Source: Riptortus pedestris (taxonomy: Eukaryota; Arthropoda; Insecta; Hemiptera; Alydidae). Taken from it: a stretch of 64,000 nucleotides of DNA. Where the stretch lies: positions 125,073,501 through 125,137,500 of the forward strand of contig CM032233.1 of the NCBI GenBank assembly GCA_019009955.1, given 5' to 3'. The notes beneath the pieces were generated by a model. That model was not told the origin of the DNA. It searched no databases and worked only from the letters and a program-made list of their open reading frames with translations. The translations under genes and the position numbers were made by a program. The first letter of the stretch is position 1, and each line of letters starts with the position of its first letter. Shown here in pieces: positions 21,056 to 32,215 of this stretch.

Positions 21056-21301
21056 TTCGTGAGGGGGGAAAACCACCGAACCTGGAATAAGCTGTGGATG
21101 AAATTGATTAAAAAGCGAATAAGGGCTTGAGGATTTGACGGCTAGGATTGTAGGATGGAGCTAGGTATAGGTGTGCGTATGAGGCCGTCACTCAACCCCA
21201 GACCATTCTATACATAACTAAGATCCCTTCAGGCCCACTCCTTCAAATTCCCTCTCCAGCAAGAATCAGCTACCTACCTCAATTTCTTTCTTAAAAAAAA
21301 A

Positions 21302-22564
21302 AAAAGTCAGTGGCTGCGTTAACTAAAAATATTTCACACGTGAAGTTCTACAATAGTTAAATTAACATACTGGTAACATCACTTTGAATAAATAAAAAAG
21401 TTAATAAGAAATCATCCGGTTTATTTTAATAACCGTCTTTTGAATTGATTGAATTGTAAACAAACTGGTAAGCCATCCTCTCAGAGCTGATCAGACATAG
21501 AAATATTCTTCACCGGAAAGAAAACAATTACTGAAATATATCTGAATATAACATATTAATTTTATTGGAAACTATTAACTATATCTAGTGCTGTAATTTA
21601 TAATGTAACAGAATAACTTTTTTCTGTAATCGTTGAATAATGGTAACATTACTAAACTGAAATGAGTGAAGAAAGTGAAACATTTTGCAATAGAGTGAAG
21701 AAAGTGAATTGCCTTCTTAATTAGTAATAAGTATAAATTAAAAAATAATTTGAAGTTGGAAATTAAATGCTTTTAAATGTTTCTTAACATTGTAAGAATT
21801 TATTTTAACAAAATAAATTGAAATGTGAATGAATTATTGGTGGAAATAATCAATATATTTTAAAATTTAAATATAATAATAATTACCTTCCTTGTTTATA
21901 ACCTGCACTTGTTTATAACTGCACTACTTCACAATCATCACTAGTTGTTTTATAACTATGCTTATAACCTTTCACAACCATGCTTATAACCTACCAACAA
22001 CATACCATAATCTTCACAACATCCTAATTTTGTTCATATTCTGGTTAGATCTGATCATGTATTACACGATTACAGAAAAAATTTAATATTACACTCGTGA
22101 CGAAAGTAGAATTTACAACTCTCGTGAAATTACCACACTCGCTTCGCTCGTGTGGGTAAACGTTTCACTCGAGTTGTAAAATGATCTACTTTCGTCACTT
22201 GTATAATAAATAACTATGTCTCAATCACTCAAATTTTAGATTGTAGTGCAAGAACATAAGACGGGGGGAGCATCAACAGAACATATTTTCAAGCATCGTA
22301 TAATAAATGTCTCTTGAAAACAATATTTGGTATTTAAGCTTCGAATAAAGTGTTCTATTTTATACCAGAGTATTGTTTGCGACTTTTTGGAAGTGGGGGG
22401 AAAATGCAAATATCTCGGTTAGTATTCAAGATAAAGAATAAATGTATATAACAATATTTGTAGTAAATGTAATTTGAAATATGATTGGATCTATACAATA
22501 TGTCGATCAGACGTACTTCAAGCGGGTAATCTGCTTAGTTTACGCACCTGCGTGACGGACTTTT
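21302..22564 (+). mobile_element. TA-core element, type B, with left termini at both ends and a nested 600-bp unit
   Basis: It begins AAAAAGTCAGTGGCTGCG and follows the type B order, broken at 21618-22217 by a foreign 600-bp unit. It resumes ATGTCTCAATCACTC and runs to the interior GATCAGACGTAC. There it switches to an inverted left terminus (AATCTGCTTAGTTTACGC...GACGGACTTTT) ending at 22564. No TA core or 3' block is present. Confidence 0.8.
21618..22217 (+). mobile_element. 600-bp repeat unit with ~115-bp palindrome, copy 1
   Basis: It starts TTTTTTCTGTAATCG at 21618. The same word is inverted at about 22070-22085 (CGATTACAGAAAAAA). Beyond it lies an imperfect palindrome (about 22090-22203) whose arms carry GTGACGAAAGTAGA and whose centre is CACTCGCTTCGCTCGTG. 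The unit ends AATAACTAT. It is nearly identical to 43323-43919 in reverse orientation, and both copies sit inside TA-core elements. No coding. Confidence 0.85.
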
Positions 22565-22972
22565 AATGGGTTATGAATGATTTCTGGAGTAATTTATACA
22601 GGGAAGTTTGCTAATTTTGATATAAATTGAGTATGTGTATTATGTATTGTGTATTGGTGTAGGAAGTGAGTGGGGCTTTATGTTGGGATGTAGTGGGAGT
22701 ATGGCTAGCCCTTAATCTATTGCCCTCTTACCCTATCCCTTATCACGGGCTATTTATTACACTCTATCGCATCCAACAAATTTCACATTATTCCCCTGAT
22801 TTATGAATAATACTCTTCTCTCCTAGGGGCGAAAATACTTTACATACAAACTTAAATAAATCATATCACATAGGGGGAGGGGGTGATTCCGCCCACGCCT
22901 ATAAAACACTCAATCTCCCGCTAGGAAGCCACGAGTAGGCAGTACCCTTTGGGTCAGTGTTGAGAAAAACTA
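22565..22972. other. Unassigned sequence
   Basis: No gene or family recognised; mixed composition. Confidence 0.35.
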
Positions 22973-23893
22973 AAAAGTCCGTCACGCAGGCCTGCGTAAA
23001 CTAAGCAGATTTCCTACACAAAGGTTTACAATAGATAAATATACATACACATAACATAACACTACCGTGAATGTTAAGTGAATAAATACAAACAGTAATG
23101 AGGAATCTTCCGTCAATTTACAATACTAGTTAATAATCTCTACAACGGAAAGCGGCTGAATTGTAAAAAAACAGGCCAACCAACCTCTTAGCGCTAAATA
23201 GATAGATAGATCGAAAAGACAAGCAATTAATGAAATATATCTGAAAATAACATATTAATTTTATTGAAAACAATTTATTAAACCTATAAGTGCTGTAACT
23301 TAAATTATAATAGCCCAAGAACAATAGAAGGGGAGGGGATTGGAGGTCAACAGAACGTATTTGCATGTATCTCACAAAGTAAAAGTTCAATGTAAACAAT
23401 ATTTGGTATTTAACCTTGTAATGAGGTGGTTCATAATAAAACAGCTTATTGTTAATATGACATGAGTAGAAGTGGAGGGTTTGCTGAAGGCTGAAAACTG
23501 AAAAATGCAAATATAAATAAAAAATAACAACTATAAAAGTTTATAATATCAAGATAGCTACGACTACTAAAATTACATTAGTTCAGTTATCATCAAAGAT
23601 TACACAGGTACAACAATTAGTTGCACAATGAACTCTGACTTGCCTATACAACATTTCAATGATATATCACGAAAACTATGCAATTATTAACTTCGAATAA
23701 TTCAAAAATTAATATGTAATAAAATAATACAATATATACTACTACAGTATGCATAATCTTGCCAACTTTCAGCTCCTATGGATTCAACGCAATCAGTGAT
23801 TATTTTCTATTCATTTTGCCACATGTTAGCAAATTTCAAAAATTACACCATGAGTACGAATAGCTGATTTCCCTTAAGAGAAATCTGCTAAAA
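22973..23893 (+). mobile_element. TA-core element, type B, interrupted
   Basis: Left end at 22973 (GCAGGCCTGCG, with a shortened hairpin loop), type B block and B/C segment to about 23517. About 320 bp of unassigned AT-rich sequence follow, then a short piece of 3' block ending CTTAAGAGAAATCTGCTAAAA at 23893. Confidence 0.8.
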
Positions 23894-24650
23894 TGTGTTA
23901 TCTCTTCCTTGCGACATTTCGATGGGCCGTGTGAAGAATTTGTGGATTGAAATTTTGAACAAAAACTGATGGAATCATGTTAAATAAAGTGCATAGAAAC
24001 ATTATACAATTTAATGAGAGTACAATGAATTGATGTTGTGCCGACATCAGATTTTACTTTGAAATCTGCAGTATTCCCGTTCCAAAATTTCATCTATGTT
24101 ATGAATAAATTCGTATTAATAGATTGCACAAACACTTGAATGGGACCATTCCCTCCAGCGTCTGATTGAATAGTTTGGCTAATGTTTATTATTCATAATT
24201 ATCTCATTAATATAACTGTTATTATTGTAATATATTTACTATAATTAATATATAGTTGTATCACATATAATACTATTATATTATTATGGAACAATGAAAC
24301 CTACCTTGTGAAATGTAATTGTTTCACCGATCTTCTATTATTATCATAAAACTTTTATTACAGACCTTGTTCTCTAACTCCAAATGCTAGATATGTAATG
24401 TCTTGAAACGGTGTGAAATTATTTACAAAGTCTCTCACGTAGGTCCATTGGAAATTAAGCTGTTTTCAAAAGAGCTTATATGAGAAAAGTATTGAGAAAA
24501 ATTGAAAACCTAATCTAAATTTAAAACTAAAATAACTAGTGAAATAAACAAAACTAAACTAAAATAGAAAACTAAAAACGAAATACAATTAACAAAAGTA
24601 TTTTGGTTGAACTAATTAAAATCTAAAATTAAATTAATGAAAGTATATTA
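23894..24650. other. Unassigned AT-rich sequence
   Basis: 24500-24650 is enriched in AACTAAAA-like words, a degenerate simple repeat. No gene recognised. Confidence 0.4.
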
Positions 24651-26010
24651 CTTGAACTAAAATTAAATTCAAATATATCAGAATATGACATTAATTTTGT
24701 GAAAAATTATTTACTATATCTAGTGCTGTAATTAATAATGAATCAGAATAATTTTTATCTCAATCAATCAAATTTTAAATTCAAATTTAGTAGTCCAAGA
24801 AATTAAGATGGAGAAGGGTGTCACCAGAACATATTTGCATTTATCTCATATATGAATATTTTATTGCTTATAAAAATTTAACAATTTTATAGCAAGGGTT
24901 CAGCCCATGTTCATGATTACATTTTTCGTTTATCTTTTCTTTATATAAACATAAACAGAGAATTCCTTTAAAAAAATAACAAAAAACAAAAACTATATAC
25001 AATAATTACTATAGAACAAAAAAACATAAAACATTAATTTTATTTTAATAATTATATTGTTCGTATTTTTCCCCTCTGACGTAAAGACCTTTAAGTATGA
25101 AAACATATATGTAGTTTATTTTATTCTTGTCCATAAGGTCAAATAAATTATCCACGGATTGCTGTGGAATGTTGAGACTTTTCAGGAGGTGGTTTCTTCT
25201 CTCTGCTAAAACGGGGCATGTAAGGATGAAGTGCTTAACGGTGTCTTGGCTATCTTCGCAAAGGGGGCATGGCTTTTCTGGATTGAATATGTAAATTGTC
25301 CTACCAACTATCAATCTTTGATTTTTTTACCTAAAAAACGGATTTTAGATATAACTTTGGTCTTAAAAAATGGCACATTTTGGCGCAGGTACTCCTCGCC
25401 TCTGCCAAGAGAGCTAATTCTTCTTAAGTGCTGGCTATATGTGCTGTTTAAAACTCTTTCTATATCTAACGAGATTAAATGGTTCTCGAGAGCCTCTAAA
25501 TAAGTGAATCTCGTATAATAAATATCTCTTGAAAACAATATATGGCATTTAAGCTTCGAATAAAGTGATTTATTATGTAACTGAGTTTTGTTTATGTATA
25601 TGAGTAGAAGTGGTGGTTTGCTGAAGGCTGAAAACTGAAAAATGCAAATATCTCGATAAATATTCAAGGTAGAGAATAAATGTATATAACAACATTTATA
25701 GAATTTTTTTAAAAAAATAAGATCTTTAGTACGACGTTTTTCGTTCCGACGTATAGTAAGGGAGATATTTCGAATTTTCAAAATCTCCCCTTTTAAACCG
25801 TCCCTCCCCCTTGTCCGATTTCAGCTGTTAACAATCTTGATCTTTCTTTTTACATTGAAAGACAAAATATCGAGTATGGTTACGATCAAACAATAATTAA
25901 GACCGCAAGAGCGGTAGCAGACATAAATAAACAATTTTGAACAGACCACATTTTCGTCAGCAGCTAGATAGGAACGATTGAAACTTGAAAAACAAATGTC
26001 GAAACATTTC
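24651..26010 (+). mobile_element. TA-core element, type B interior and part of 3' block, carrying a nested non-LTR fragment
   Basis: Type B order (AATATATCAGAATATGACAT, CTAGTGCTGTAATTAATAAT) to 24852, a non-LTR insertion, then TCGTATAATAAATATCTCTTG onward to GACCGCAAGAGCGGTAGCAG and a 3' block cut off near 26008. There is no expanded TA core. Confidence 0.75.
24853..25507 (-). pseudogene. Non-LTR retrotransposon carboxy-terminal fragment with CCHC knuckle
   Basis: Minus-strand frame with the knuckle CPLCEDSQDTVKHFILTC (C-x2-C-x8-H-x4-C) after a KTKVISKIRFLGKK segment, ending KYEQYNY at 25045. The 3' untranslated region ends in a TATAAGCAATAAAATATTC-like tail at 24853-24880, as in many LINEs. 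The insertion is bounded by ATCTCATATA (24843-24852) and ATCTCGTATA (25508-25517), a likely 10-bp target duplication within a TA-core element. Reverse transcriptase absent, so this is a 5'-truncated copy. A frame break between the two open parts (near 25314) shows decay. Clade not determined. Confidence 0.7.
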
Positions 26011-26024
26011 CAAGAACTTTACAC

Positions 26025-26394
26025 GGGGGGGCGGGTCACCAAAACATATTTGCAAGTATCAAGTATAATAAAGGTCTCTTGAAAACAACATCTGGTATTT
26101 AAGCTTCAAATAATGTGGTTTATTACATAACAGAGTATTGTTTATTTAACAGTAGAAATGCAGGTTTGCTGACGGCTTAAAACTGAAAATTGCAAATATT
26201 TAGATTAATATTCAAGATAGTGAATAAATGTATATATCAATATATATTGTGAATTTAATTTGAAATAAGGTTGGTTCTATACAATTTTTCGATCCGACGT
26301 ACAATAACAGAGAAATTTCGAATTTTCAAAATTCCTACCCTCTAAACCCCCCTCCCACTGGTCCGATTTCAGCCATTAACATATTCTTTTTACA

Positions 26395-26456
<62 letters not shown>

Positions 26457-26560
26457 GGAACTCATTTGTCATCTTCTTAGGATCGAAGGATTGTAGAGTC
26501 AAAATCGAGTCATGAGTACGACCTCAATACCTGATTTCCCTCAAGGGAAATTTGCTAAAA
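26025..26560 (+). mobile_element. TA-core element, type B distal part with core and 3' end
   Basis: It starts in the G-run segment (GGGGGGGCGGGTCACCA), keeps the interior, has a TA core of about 26 units (26400-26452) and a degraded 3' block ending TTTGCTAAAA at 26560. Confidence 0.8.
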
Positions 26561-27239
26561 CCATCAAAACCCTTGTTGTGGAGCTCATTTGTATGAACTA
26601 AATAAATCAACATAGAATACACAACCAGCCTAATCCCGAAACGAATATGCCCAGCCCGGATTTGAAGTTAAGAGGACGAATAGTAATATATGTTTCATGA
26701 GGAGTAAGTGCAATGGTCCTCCTGTCTAAGGAGAGCTCCTTCAATCTATTGATGCAAATTGAAAAGATTCTTTTGCAATTGTTTTCGATTAAATTCAATA
26801 GGATGGAAAATACATCATTGGTTCATGAATAGAAATGCTTCGTGGGGTTTATTCTAATAGGAGCCTTCTAGTTTCAGGAGCAATTCAATTTCTTCAACAC
26901 CGCCTTCCCCCTTATCTCTAACGGAATTTTAAACTTTCATGTAGCCAATTTCTTCGACTTTATTATTTCAGTATTTCATTACATTTGAAAGAGAATGAAA
27001 ATAGTTCCCTTCGTCAAATCGGAGGTTCAAACTTATTCCCTTTATTAACAAATCAATTGTATATCTTAAAGAACTCATCATTTTAAAGCTATTCACTACA
27101 TCACTTAGTTTTTCAGGTGTGTATAAGAATGTAGTGTAAATAATTTAACACTAAGGAGGTGGACGAGTGTTTTTGAAAATACCTCAAAGCCAGGTGCAAA
27201 TGTTTTTTTTTTTTGTTTTTTTAATATTTTATATTACCG
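26561..27239. other. Unassigned sequence
   Basis: No recognisable gene. T-run at 27207-27222. Confidence 0.35.
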
Positions 27240-27363
27240 TTTTAGCAGATTTACCCTAAGGAGAAATCAGCTTGAGTTCGTACTGATGATGCAACTTTTG
27301 AAAAATTTCTTCAAATGTCCATCGATCCTACCCAGGAGATGACGAAAATGTGGTTCGCTTAAA
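27240..27363 (-). mobile_element. TA-core element 3' block
   Basis: TTTTAGCAGATTTACCC to AAAATGTGGTTCGCTTAAA. It stops exactly where a foldback sequence begins. Confidence 0.8.
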
Positions 27364-27424
27364 TTATCATATCAATCATTTCATGGCTATTAAATGAATA
27401 GGCATGAAATAATTGATATGATAA
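27364..27424. repeat. 28-bp inverted repeat (hairpin)
   Basis: Arms 27364-27391 and 27397-27424 are complementary except for about two positions and are separated by 5 bases. Outer word TTATCATATCAAT, inner word CATGGCTATT. Confidence 0.85.
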
Positions 27425-27469
27425 CTTTTTGCATCGTTATAAATTAAATCATTACGAGTTTTCTTATTT

Positions 27470-27726
27470 GAGGCGTTCGGTTTCAAAACCAGGTACATCC
27501 ATTTTCAAAAATTTTTCAGGACTGATCAAAATAGATTTCATTTTTTAAAAAAGTCAGTTTAACACATTTTTTTCGTTATCTGCCGGTATTGATTTTGGAA
27601 GGATCTAGATGGTTTTGGAACAAACGCGTCCAATCCATCATATCCGGCATTATAAACTTATGAAAAATTAAAAAAAAAATGTTTTTGAAAAAAACGGATG
27701 TACCTGGTTTTGAAACCAAACGCCTC
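27470..27726. mobile_element. MITE with ~40-bp terminal inverted repeats
   Basis: Ends GAGGCGTTCGGTTTCAAAAC and its near-perfect inverse; the match extends through CCAGGTACATCC. Flanked on both sides by ATTT, a possible 4-bp target duplication. 257 bp, non-coding. The superfamily is not assigned. Confidence 0.85.
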
Positions 27727-27907
27727 ATTTCTGAAAAATAGATCGAAAAATCTAAAACATTTTAGCGTTAAAGGGTTATCATAATTATCCCCTAGAGGTA
27801 AACTTCCTTAATGCTGGAACGACCTCAGTTGAGCCCATATCCAAAAATTATTTCCGGTTAATTTCTTTTTGTGCCAATCTATCAAAAATTGTATAATATA
27901 ACTATTA

Positions 27908-28393
27908 AAAAGTCCTTTACGTATGGGCTGCGTTAACTAAGCAGATTTCCCTCGTGCGTTACGTGGTTGCACATATCTCAAAACGTAAAAGTTCAATGAG
28001 ACAATATTTGGTATTTAAACTAAAGTACTTCATAATATATCAGCTTATTGTTAATACGACATGAGTAGGAGTGGAGTAGTTAACCTACTAAATTAACGCC
28101 AAAAACTAAAAAATGCAAATATCTCCGATCATAACCAAGATAGAGAAAAAAAGTATATGACAACATTTATAGAACCTGCATACATACATTTGCAATAAGA
28201 TTGGTTCTACACAATTTTTCGATCCGACGCATAATAACAGAGATATTAAGAATTTTCGAAATTTTCAACCTCTAACCCCCTTCCACTGGTCCGATTTAAT
28301 AGTTAACGAACTTGACCTTCATTTTTACATAAAACGTTTAAATATCGAGTTTGGTAACGATCAAACTAAAATTTCGACCCTACAGCGTTAACA

Positions 28394-28454
<61 letters not shown>

Positions 28455-28572
28455 GGAACTCAATTTCGCCAACTCCTTGGTTGGATCAACGGAAGTTTGA
28501 GAAAATTATTCGAAATCTGCGTCATGAGTTCAACCTCAATTGCTGATTCTCATTAAGGGAAATCTGCTAAAA
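27908..28572 (+). mobile_element. TA-core element, type C, complete
   Basis: AAAAGTCCTTTACG left end (hairpin degraded), GTGCGTTACGTGG, interior, TA core of about 28 units (28397-28453), 3' block, and CTGCTAAAA at 28572. Confidence 0.9.
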
Positions 28573-28698
28573 TATGGAAATATATAAACAGAAGACATTC
28601 AAGTGAAATATCACCAACGAATAACTTCACTATCACTATTTCTGACACAGTATTTAGGCTGCACTGGACATCACTAAATACACACACAACACATATAT

Positions 28699-29187
28699 AA
28701 AAGTCCGTCACGCAGGGGCTGCGTAAACTAAGCAGATTTCCCAAGTGAAGTTTTACAATAGAGAAATTTCACGATAGTTACGAAAACGGCCGAACTAGCT
28801 TTTGGCGGGAAACTCACTCTCGTCCGTTAACCGCCCACATTTAATAAAATGCAAATATCTCGGTTATTATTTAAGATATTCAAGGTAGAGAATAAATGTA
28901 TATAACAATATTTATAGTAAATTTAATTTGCAATAAGATTGGTTCTTTACAATTTTTCGTTCCGACGTATAGTATCGGAGATATTCCGAAATGTCGAAAA
29001 TCCCCCATTTTTACATAAAACGACTAAATATCCAGTTTGGTAACGATCAAACAAAAATTGCGACCGCTAGAGCAGTAACATACAAACACACACATGTGGA
29101 TTGATGGACATTTGAAGAGAAATATCGAAAATCGCCTCTTGAGTCCGACCTCAATAACTGATTTCCCTTAAAAGAAATCTGCTAAAA
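28699..29187 (+). mobile_element. TA-core element, type A, with CA instead of TA core
   Basis: Complete ends (AAAAGTCCGTCACGCAG; CTGCTAAAA). The core is a short ACACACACA, and the first ~50 bp of the 3' block are deleted. Confidence 0.9.
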
Positions 29188-29793
29188 ACAATATGAGAAA
29201 TAAGGAATAAAAATCAATAACCGAAATAACAGTTCCTAATGGAATAACATGCAAAATGGAAACCCTAACACGGCATGAAAACGAAGACCATCATATACCT
29301 GAGTGGACTCAATTCGACATCGATAGGGACAGCTAATCCATAGAGACATGTAAACAACTAAGATAAACAGATAAATAAACTTTCCCAAAATGAAGATAAT
29401 AGCTGACTAAAGGATTACACAAATACAGAAAATTTCAAAGGAGAATCCAGTGCAACTATCGACAGACCATGAGAATGGTGTCATCGGACCAAAAGCACAA
29501 TGCCACCCACGTGTACTTGAGCTAATAATGACAGCATCTACCGATAGCTATGGCAATAGTAATTAGTTGTATGTTAATCGGGCCCCATCAAGTAGAGTAC
29601 ATGTCGCACATAATGGCAAATCCCATGTCAGTGAGCCTTGCTAACTATCTCACTCCATCACTAGTTCTGCTGACGTAGACATTTCAAAATTGGCACTTGT
29701 ATTAAGGTAAAAATGAAATTAGGGTTTCACAAACTATTATTTGTCAAAGCTTCATTGAATTTGTTCATTCATTCAAATTGTCAAAATACATTT
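29188..29793. other. Unassigned sequence
   Basis: No gene recognised. Confidence 0.35.
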
Positions 29794-29805
29794 TAAAGTA
29801 AAAAG

Positions 29806-30249
29806 GGGGTTCCACTAAACCTTGGAATTCATTCAAAATCCAAACCCTCCAATCCAGAATACTCCCCAAAATTACAGATTTCCCATTTTACGTATCCAAT
29901 TTAACTGTCCATAAGGCCCCAACATTCCTTTTGTCAATGCCCTCGCAAAATCCCGATATCAGAAATATCACTCTCTCCTTTCCTCACATCCTAATCCTTT
30001 AGTCGAATCACTCTCATCTTCCCATATTCCAGAAACCCAAGACGACAACTGAAGCATAAGTTGCCAAGAGATCTCCTTGTGTAGTGCTCAGAATAACTCC
30101 ATGTAGTACAAGCCAATGTTCCTCCAATGTGGGAATTGTCAATGAACAACTTCCCACTACAAGTGAATAATCAAGCAAATTGTTACATCATTTGCTTGTA
30201 ATATTTATATATGTTGTTGCAATTAAACGAATAAATATTAAAAAAAAAA
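29806..30249 (+). pseudogene. Jockey-clade non-LTR relic, 5'-truncated, with poly(A) and 12-bp target duplication
   Basis: The frame reads LQSRILPKITDFPFYVSN and TVHKAP, shifts frame once, then reads NIPFVNALAKSRYQKYHSLL and SSHPNPLVESL. This is the same carboxy-terminal block as in the 13172-13860 relic. It is followed by about 190 bp of 3' untranslated sequence and an A-run ending at 30249. The insertion is bounded by TAAAGTAAAAAG at 29794-29805 and an identical copy at 30250-30261. This marks a single 444-bp, severely 5'-truncated retrotransposition by target-primed reverse transcription. The perfect duplication suggests it is younger than the other relics, although it carries a frameshift. 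Confidence 0.85.
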
Positions 30250-30261
30250 TAAAGTAAAAAG

Positions 30262-30410
30262 AAATTAGTGAAGAATTTCTTATTACCATTTGTGTTTATT
30301 CACTTAATATTCACGGTGGTGCTGTGTTACCTTTATGTACATTTATCTATTGTTAAACTACAGGAGGAAAATCTGCTTAGTTTACGCAGCCTTTGCGTGT
30401 CAGACATTTT
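30262..30410 (-). mobile_element. TA-core element, type B left end
   Basis: CTTATTACCATTTGTG, TTTATCTATTG, then AAAATCTGCTTAGTTTACGC and GTCAGACATTTT. It starts right after the jockey target duplication. Confidence 0.75.
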
Positions 30411-30614
30411 ATTTTTTTTAAACTCATAATATATTTTTTTTTGTACATTCTTTGCCAATAATTTATCTTATCCTCTTTTTAATTTTATTTATTTTCTTTT
30501 AATACTAAAGCTGGACACTTGTTTACAACGTCCATGAGATAATTTTACAGTATACTTATAAAGTTTGGCACTGTGACATGAACTGTTTGGTAAAAAATCA
30601 AGTAGAAAGTTGTA

Positions 30615-30908
30615 TATATTTTTAGTGGGCACGTAGGAGATTTGAATAGTTTGGACGATCGTTTATTTGCAGGGAGCAACCTATACGGCTCAAGAACTGT
30701 TAACCCGACAAAGGTAACTAAGCGGGGTAAACTCTTGGTTGAAATATTGGAATCCTTGGGACTATACCTTTGCAATGGTCGATCCATCTCGGATAGGCCT
30801 GGAAGATATACTTACATTTCTGGTAGGGGTAAGAGCACTGTAGACTTGCTTTGAATTGACGAAAATTGTATTTCATTGTTCCAGAATATGCAAGTGGGCA
30901 TCTTTTCA

Positions 30909-30911
<3 letters not shown>
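30615..30911 (+). pseudogene. Non-LTR AP-endonuclease domain fragment
   Basis: The frame from about 30624 reads FSGHVGDLNSLDD, matching the GDxN strand of the AP-like endonuclease. It continues with NPTKVTKRGKLLVEILESLG (rG..L.e...), LYLCNGRSISDRPG and YTYISGRGKSTVDL, the order NGR..D..G.yTf...G.S.iDl of this domain. A TGA interrupts the frame just after VDLL at 30852. The next codons still look in-frame until the (TA)n array at 30911, where the relic ends. The first half of the endonuclease and all reverse transcriptase are missing. Confidence 0.75.
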
Positions 30912-30984
<73 letters not shown>

Positions 30985-31106
30985 TTCTTAACGGACCGTT
31001 CGTCATCTACTAGGTAGGATCGATGGGCATTTGAAGAAAAATTTCGAAAATTCCGTCATGAGTACAACCTCAATAGCTGATTTCCCTTGAGGAAAATCTG
31101 CTAAAA
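30910..31106 (+). mobile_element. TA-core element: core and 3' block
   Basis: TA array of about 35 units (30910-30981), then a 3' block with a 5-bp deletion, a near-perfect palindrome and CTGCTAAAA. Left half replaced by the endonuclease relic. Confidence 0.85.
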
Positions 31107-31289
31107 TGTTTCGACCAGACTCATAGCAACCCAAATTCTCAATTATTATTTTATCTACCCCCGCCCCCTCTCTTATGGCAGATTTTTGCCACTACCTGAT
31201 ATAATCTATAGTTTTACATGAATCGGTGAATTGTCGAGCTAAGGGTTGATCAAATAAGAATCGTGTAGTTTAGAACGTTAAATCTTAAA

Positions 31290-31532
31290 CTGTGATGTTA
31301 CACCGAAAACACTTTCACATATCTCCAAGAGCAAAATTTCAATGAAAACAATATTTTGTATTTAAGCTGCGAATAAACTGGTCCGTGATATAGTAGTTCT
31401 CTGCTAAAATTGAACAGACATCATTAGCACTTTTCGTGTTCTACTAGTTACGTTCGAAGAAGAAATGTTTCTTAAATATCAACTTCAGTATAACCTCAAT
31501 AGCCGATTTGCCTCAAGGGAAATCTGATCAAA
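31290..31532 (+). mobile_element. Diverged TA-core element with internal deletion
   Basis: B/C segment (CAATGAAAACAATATTTTGT) followed by a decayed 3' block ending CAAGGGAAATCTGATCAAA. Confidence 0.55.
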
Positions 31533-32026
31533 CATTGTGACTTAATATAATTTTTCATAAAGGAAGTAATGGAATGATTGCGATTCCCTTTATTAATTCA
31601 TAAATCCTCGGTTGACGGGGAACAATACACAAAAAAAAAAAGAAAGACATCTCTTTAAAATATTTTCTTTGAATTTCAACCATTAATTCAAAATAATTCA
31701 TTAAGTCCCCGGAGCTTTTTCCTTTCTCTGACAGAATTACAATATTATCGACAAACTTCAGGTTCTTGTCTTCTTCCCTTTGTTACGCGGCTTTATTTCC
31801 GAACTTCTCTTTGATTTCTTTAGAGCTTCCATTTTCTCCAGCTAGTCTGTCGGGCTGAATTATGCCATGATATTATATAGGAATGTGATTAATGGAAAAT
31901 AAGAGACTTTCTTTCTCTGAAATAATATTTATTTGTTTTATGCCACACATCGGCGGCGATTGGCATGGGGTGCTAAAGTGACACTTTATTTATATAGTAT
32001 AGAGAAAATCCCTTAAATATCTGAGG
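31533..32026. other. Unassigned sequence
   Basis: No gene or repeat family recognised. Confidence 0.35.
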
Positions 32027-32147
32027 TTTCAGTAGATTTCTCTTAAGGGAAATCAGCTATTGAGGTCGTTCTCATGATTTTCGAAAAAATTCAAATTTCC
32101 GTCGATCCTACATAGGAGATGACGAAAATGAGGTCTATTCAAAATGT

Positions 32148-32215
<68 letters not shown>

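Noticed and set aside
23130..23510. 126-codon minus-strand frame
   Set aside because: Lies wholly within a TA-core element type B copy; the same region in other copies has stops.
25311..25781. 156-codon minus-strand frame as one protein
   Set aside because: Its left part is LINE-derived but the right part is antisense TA-core sequence across the insertion junction.
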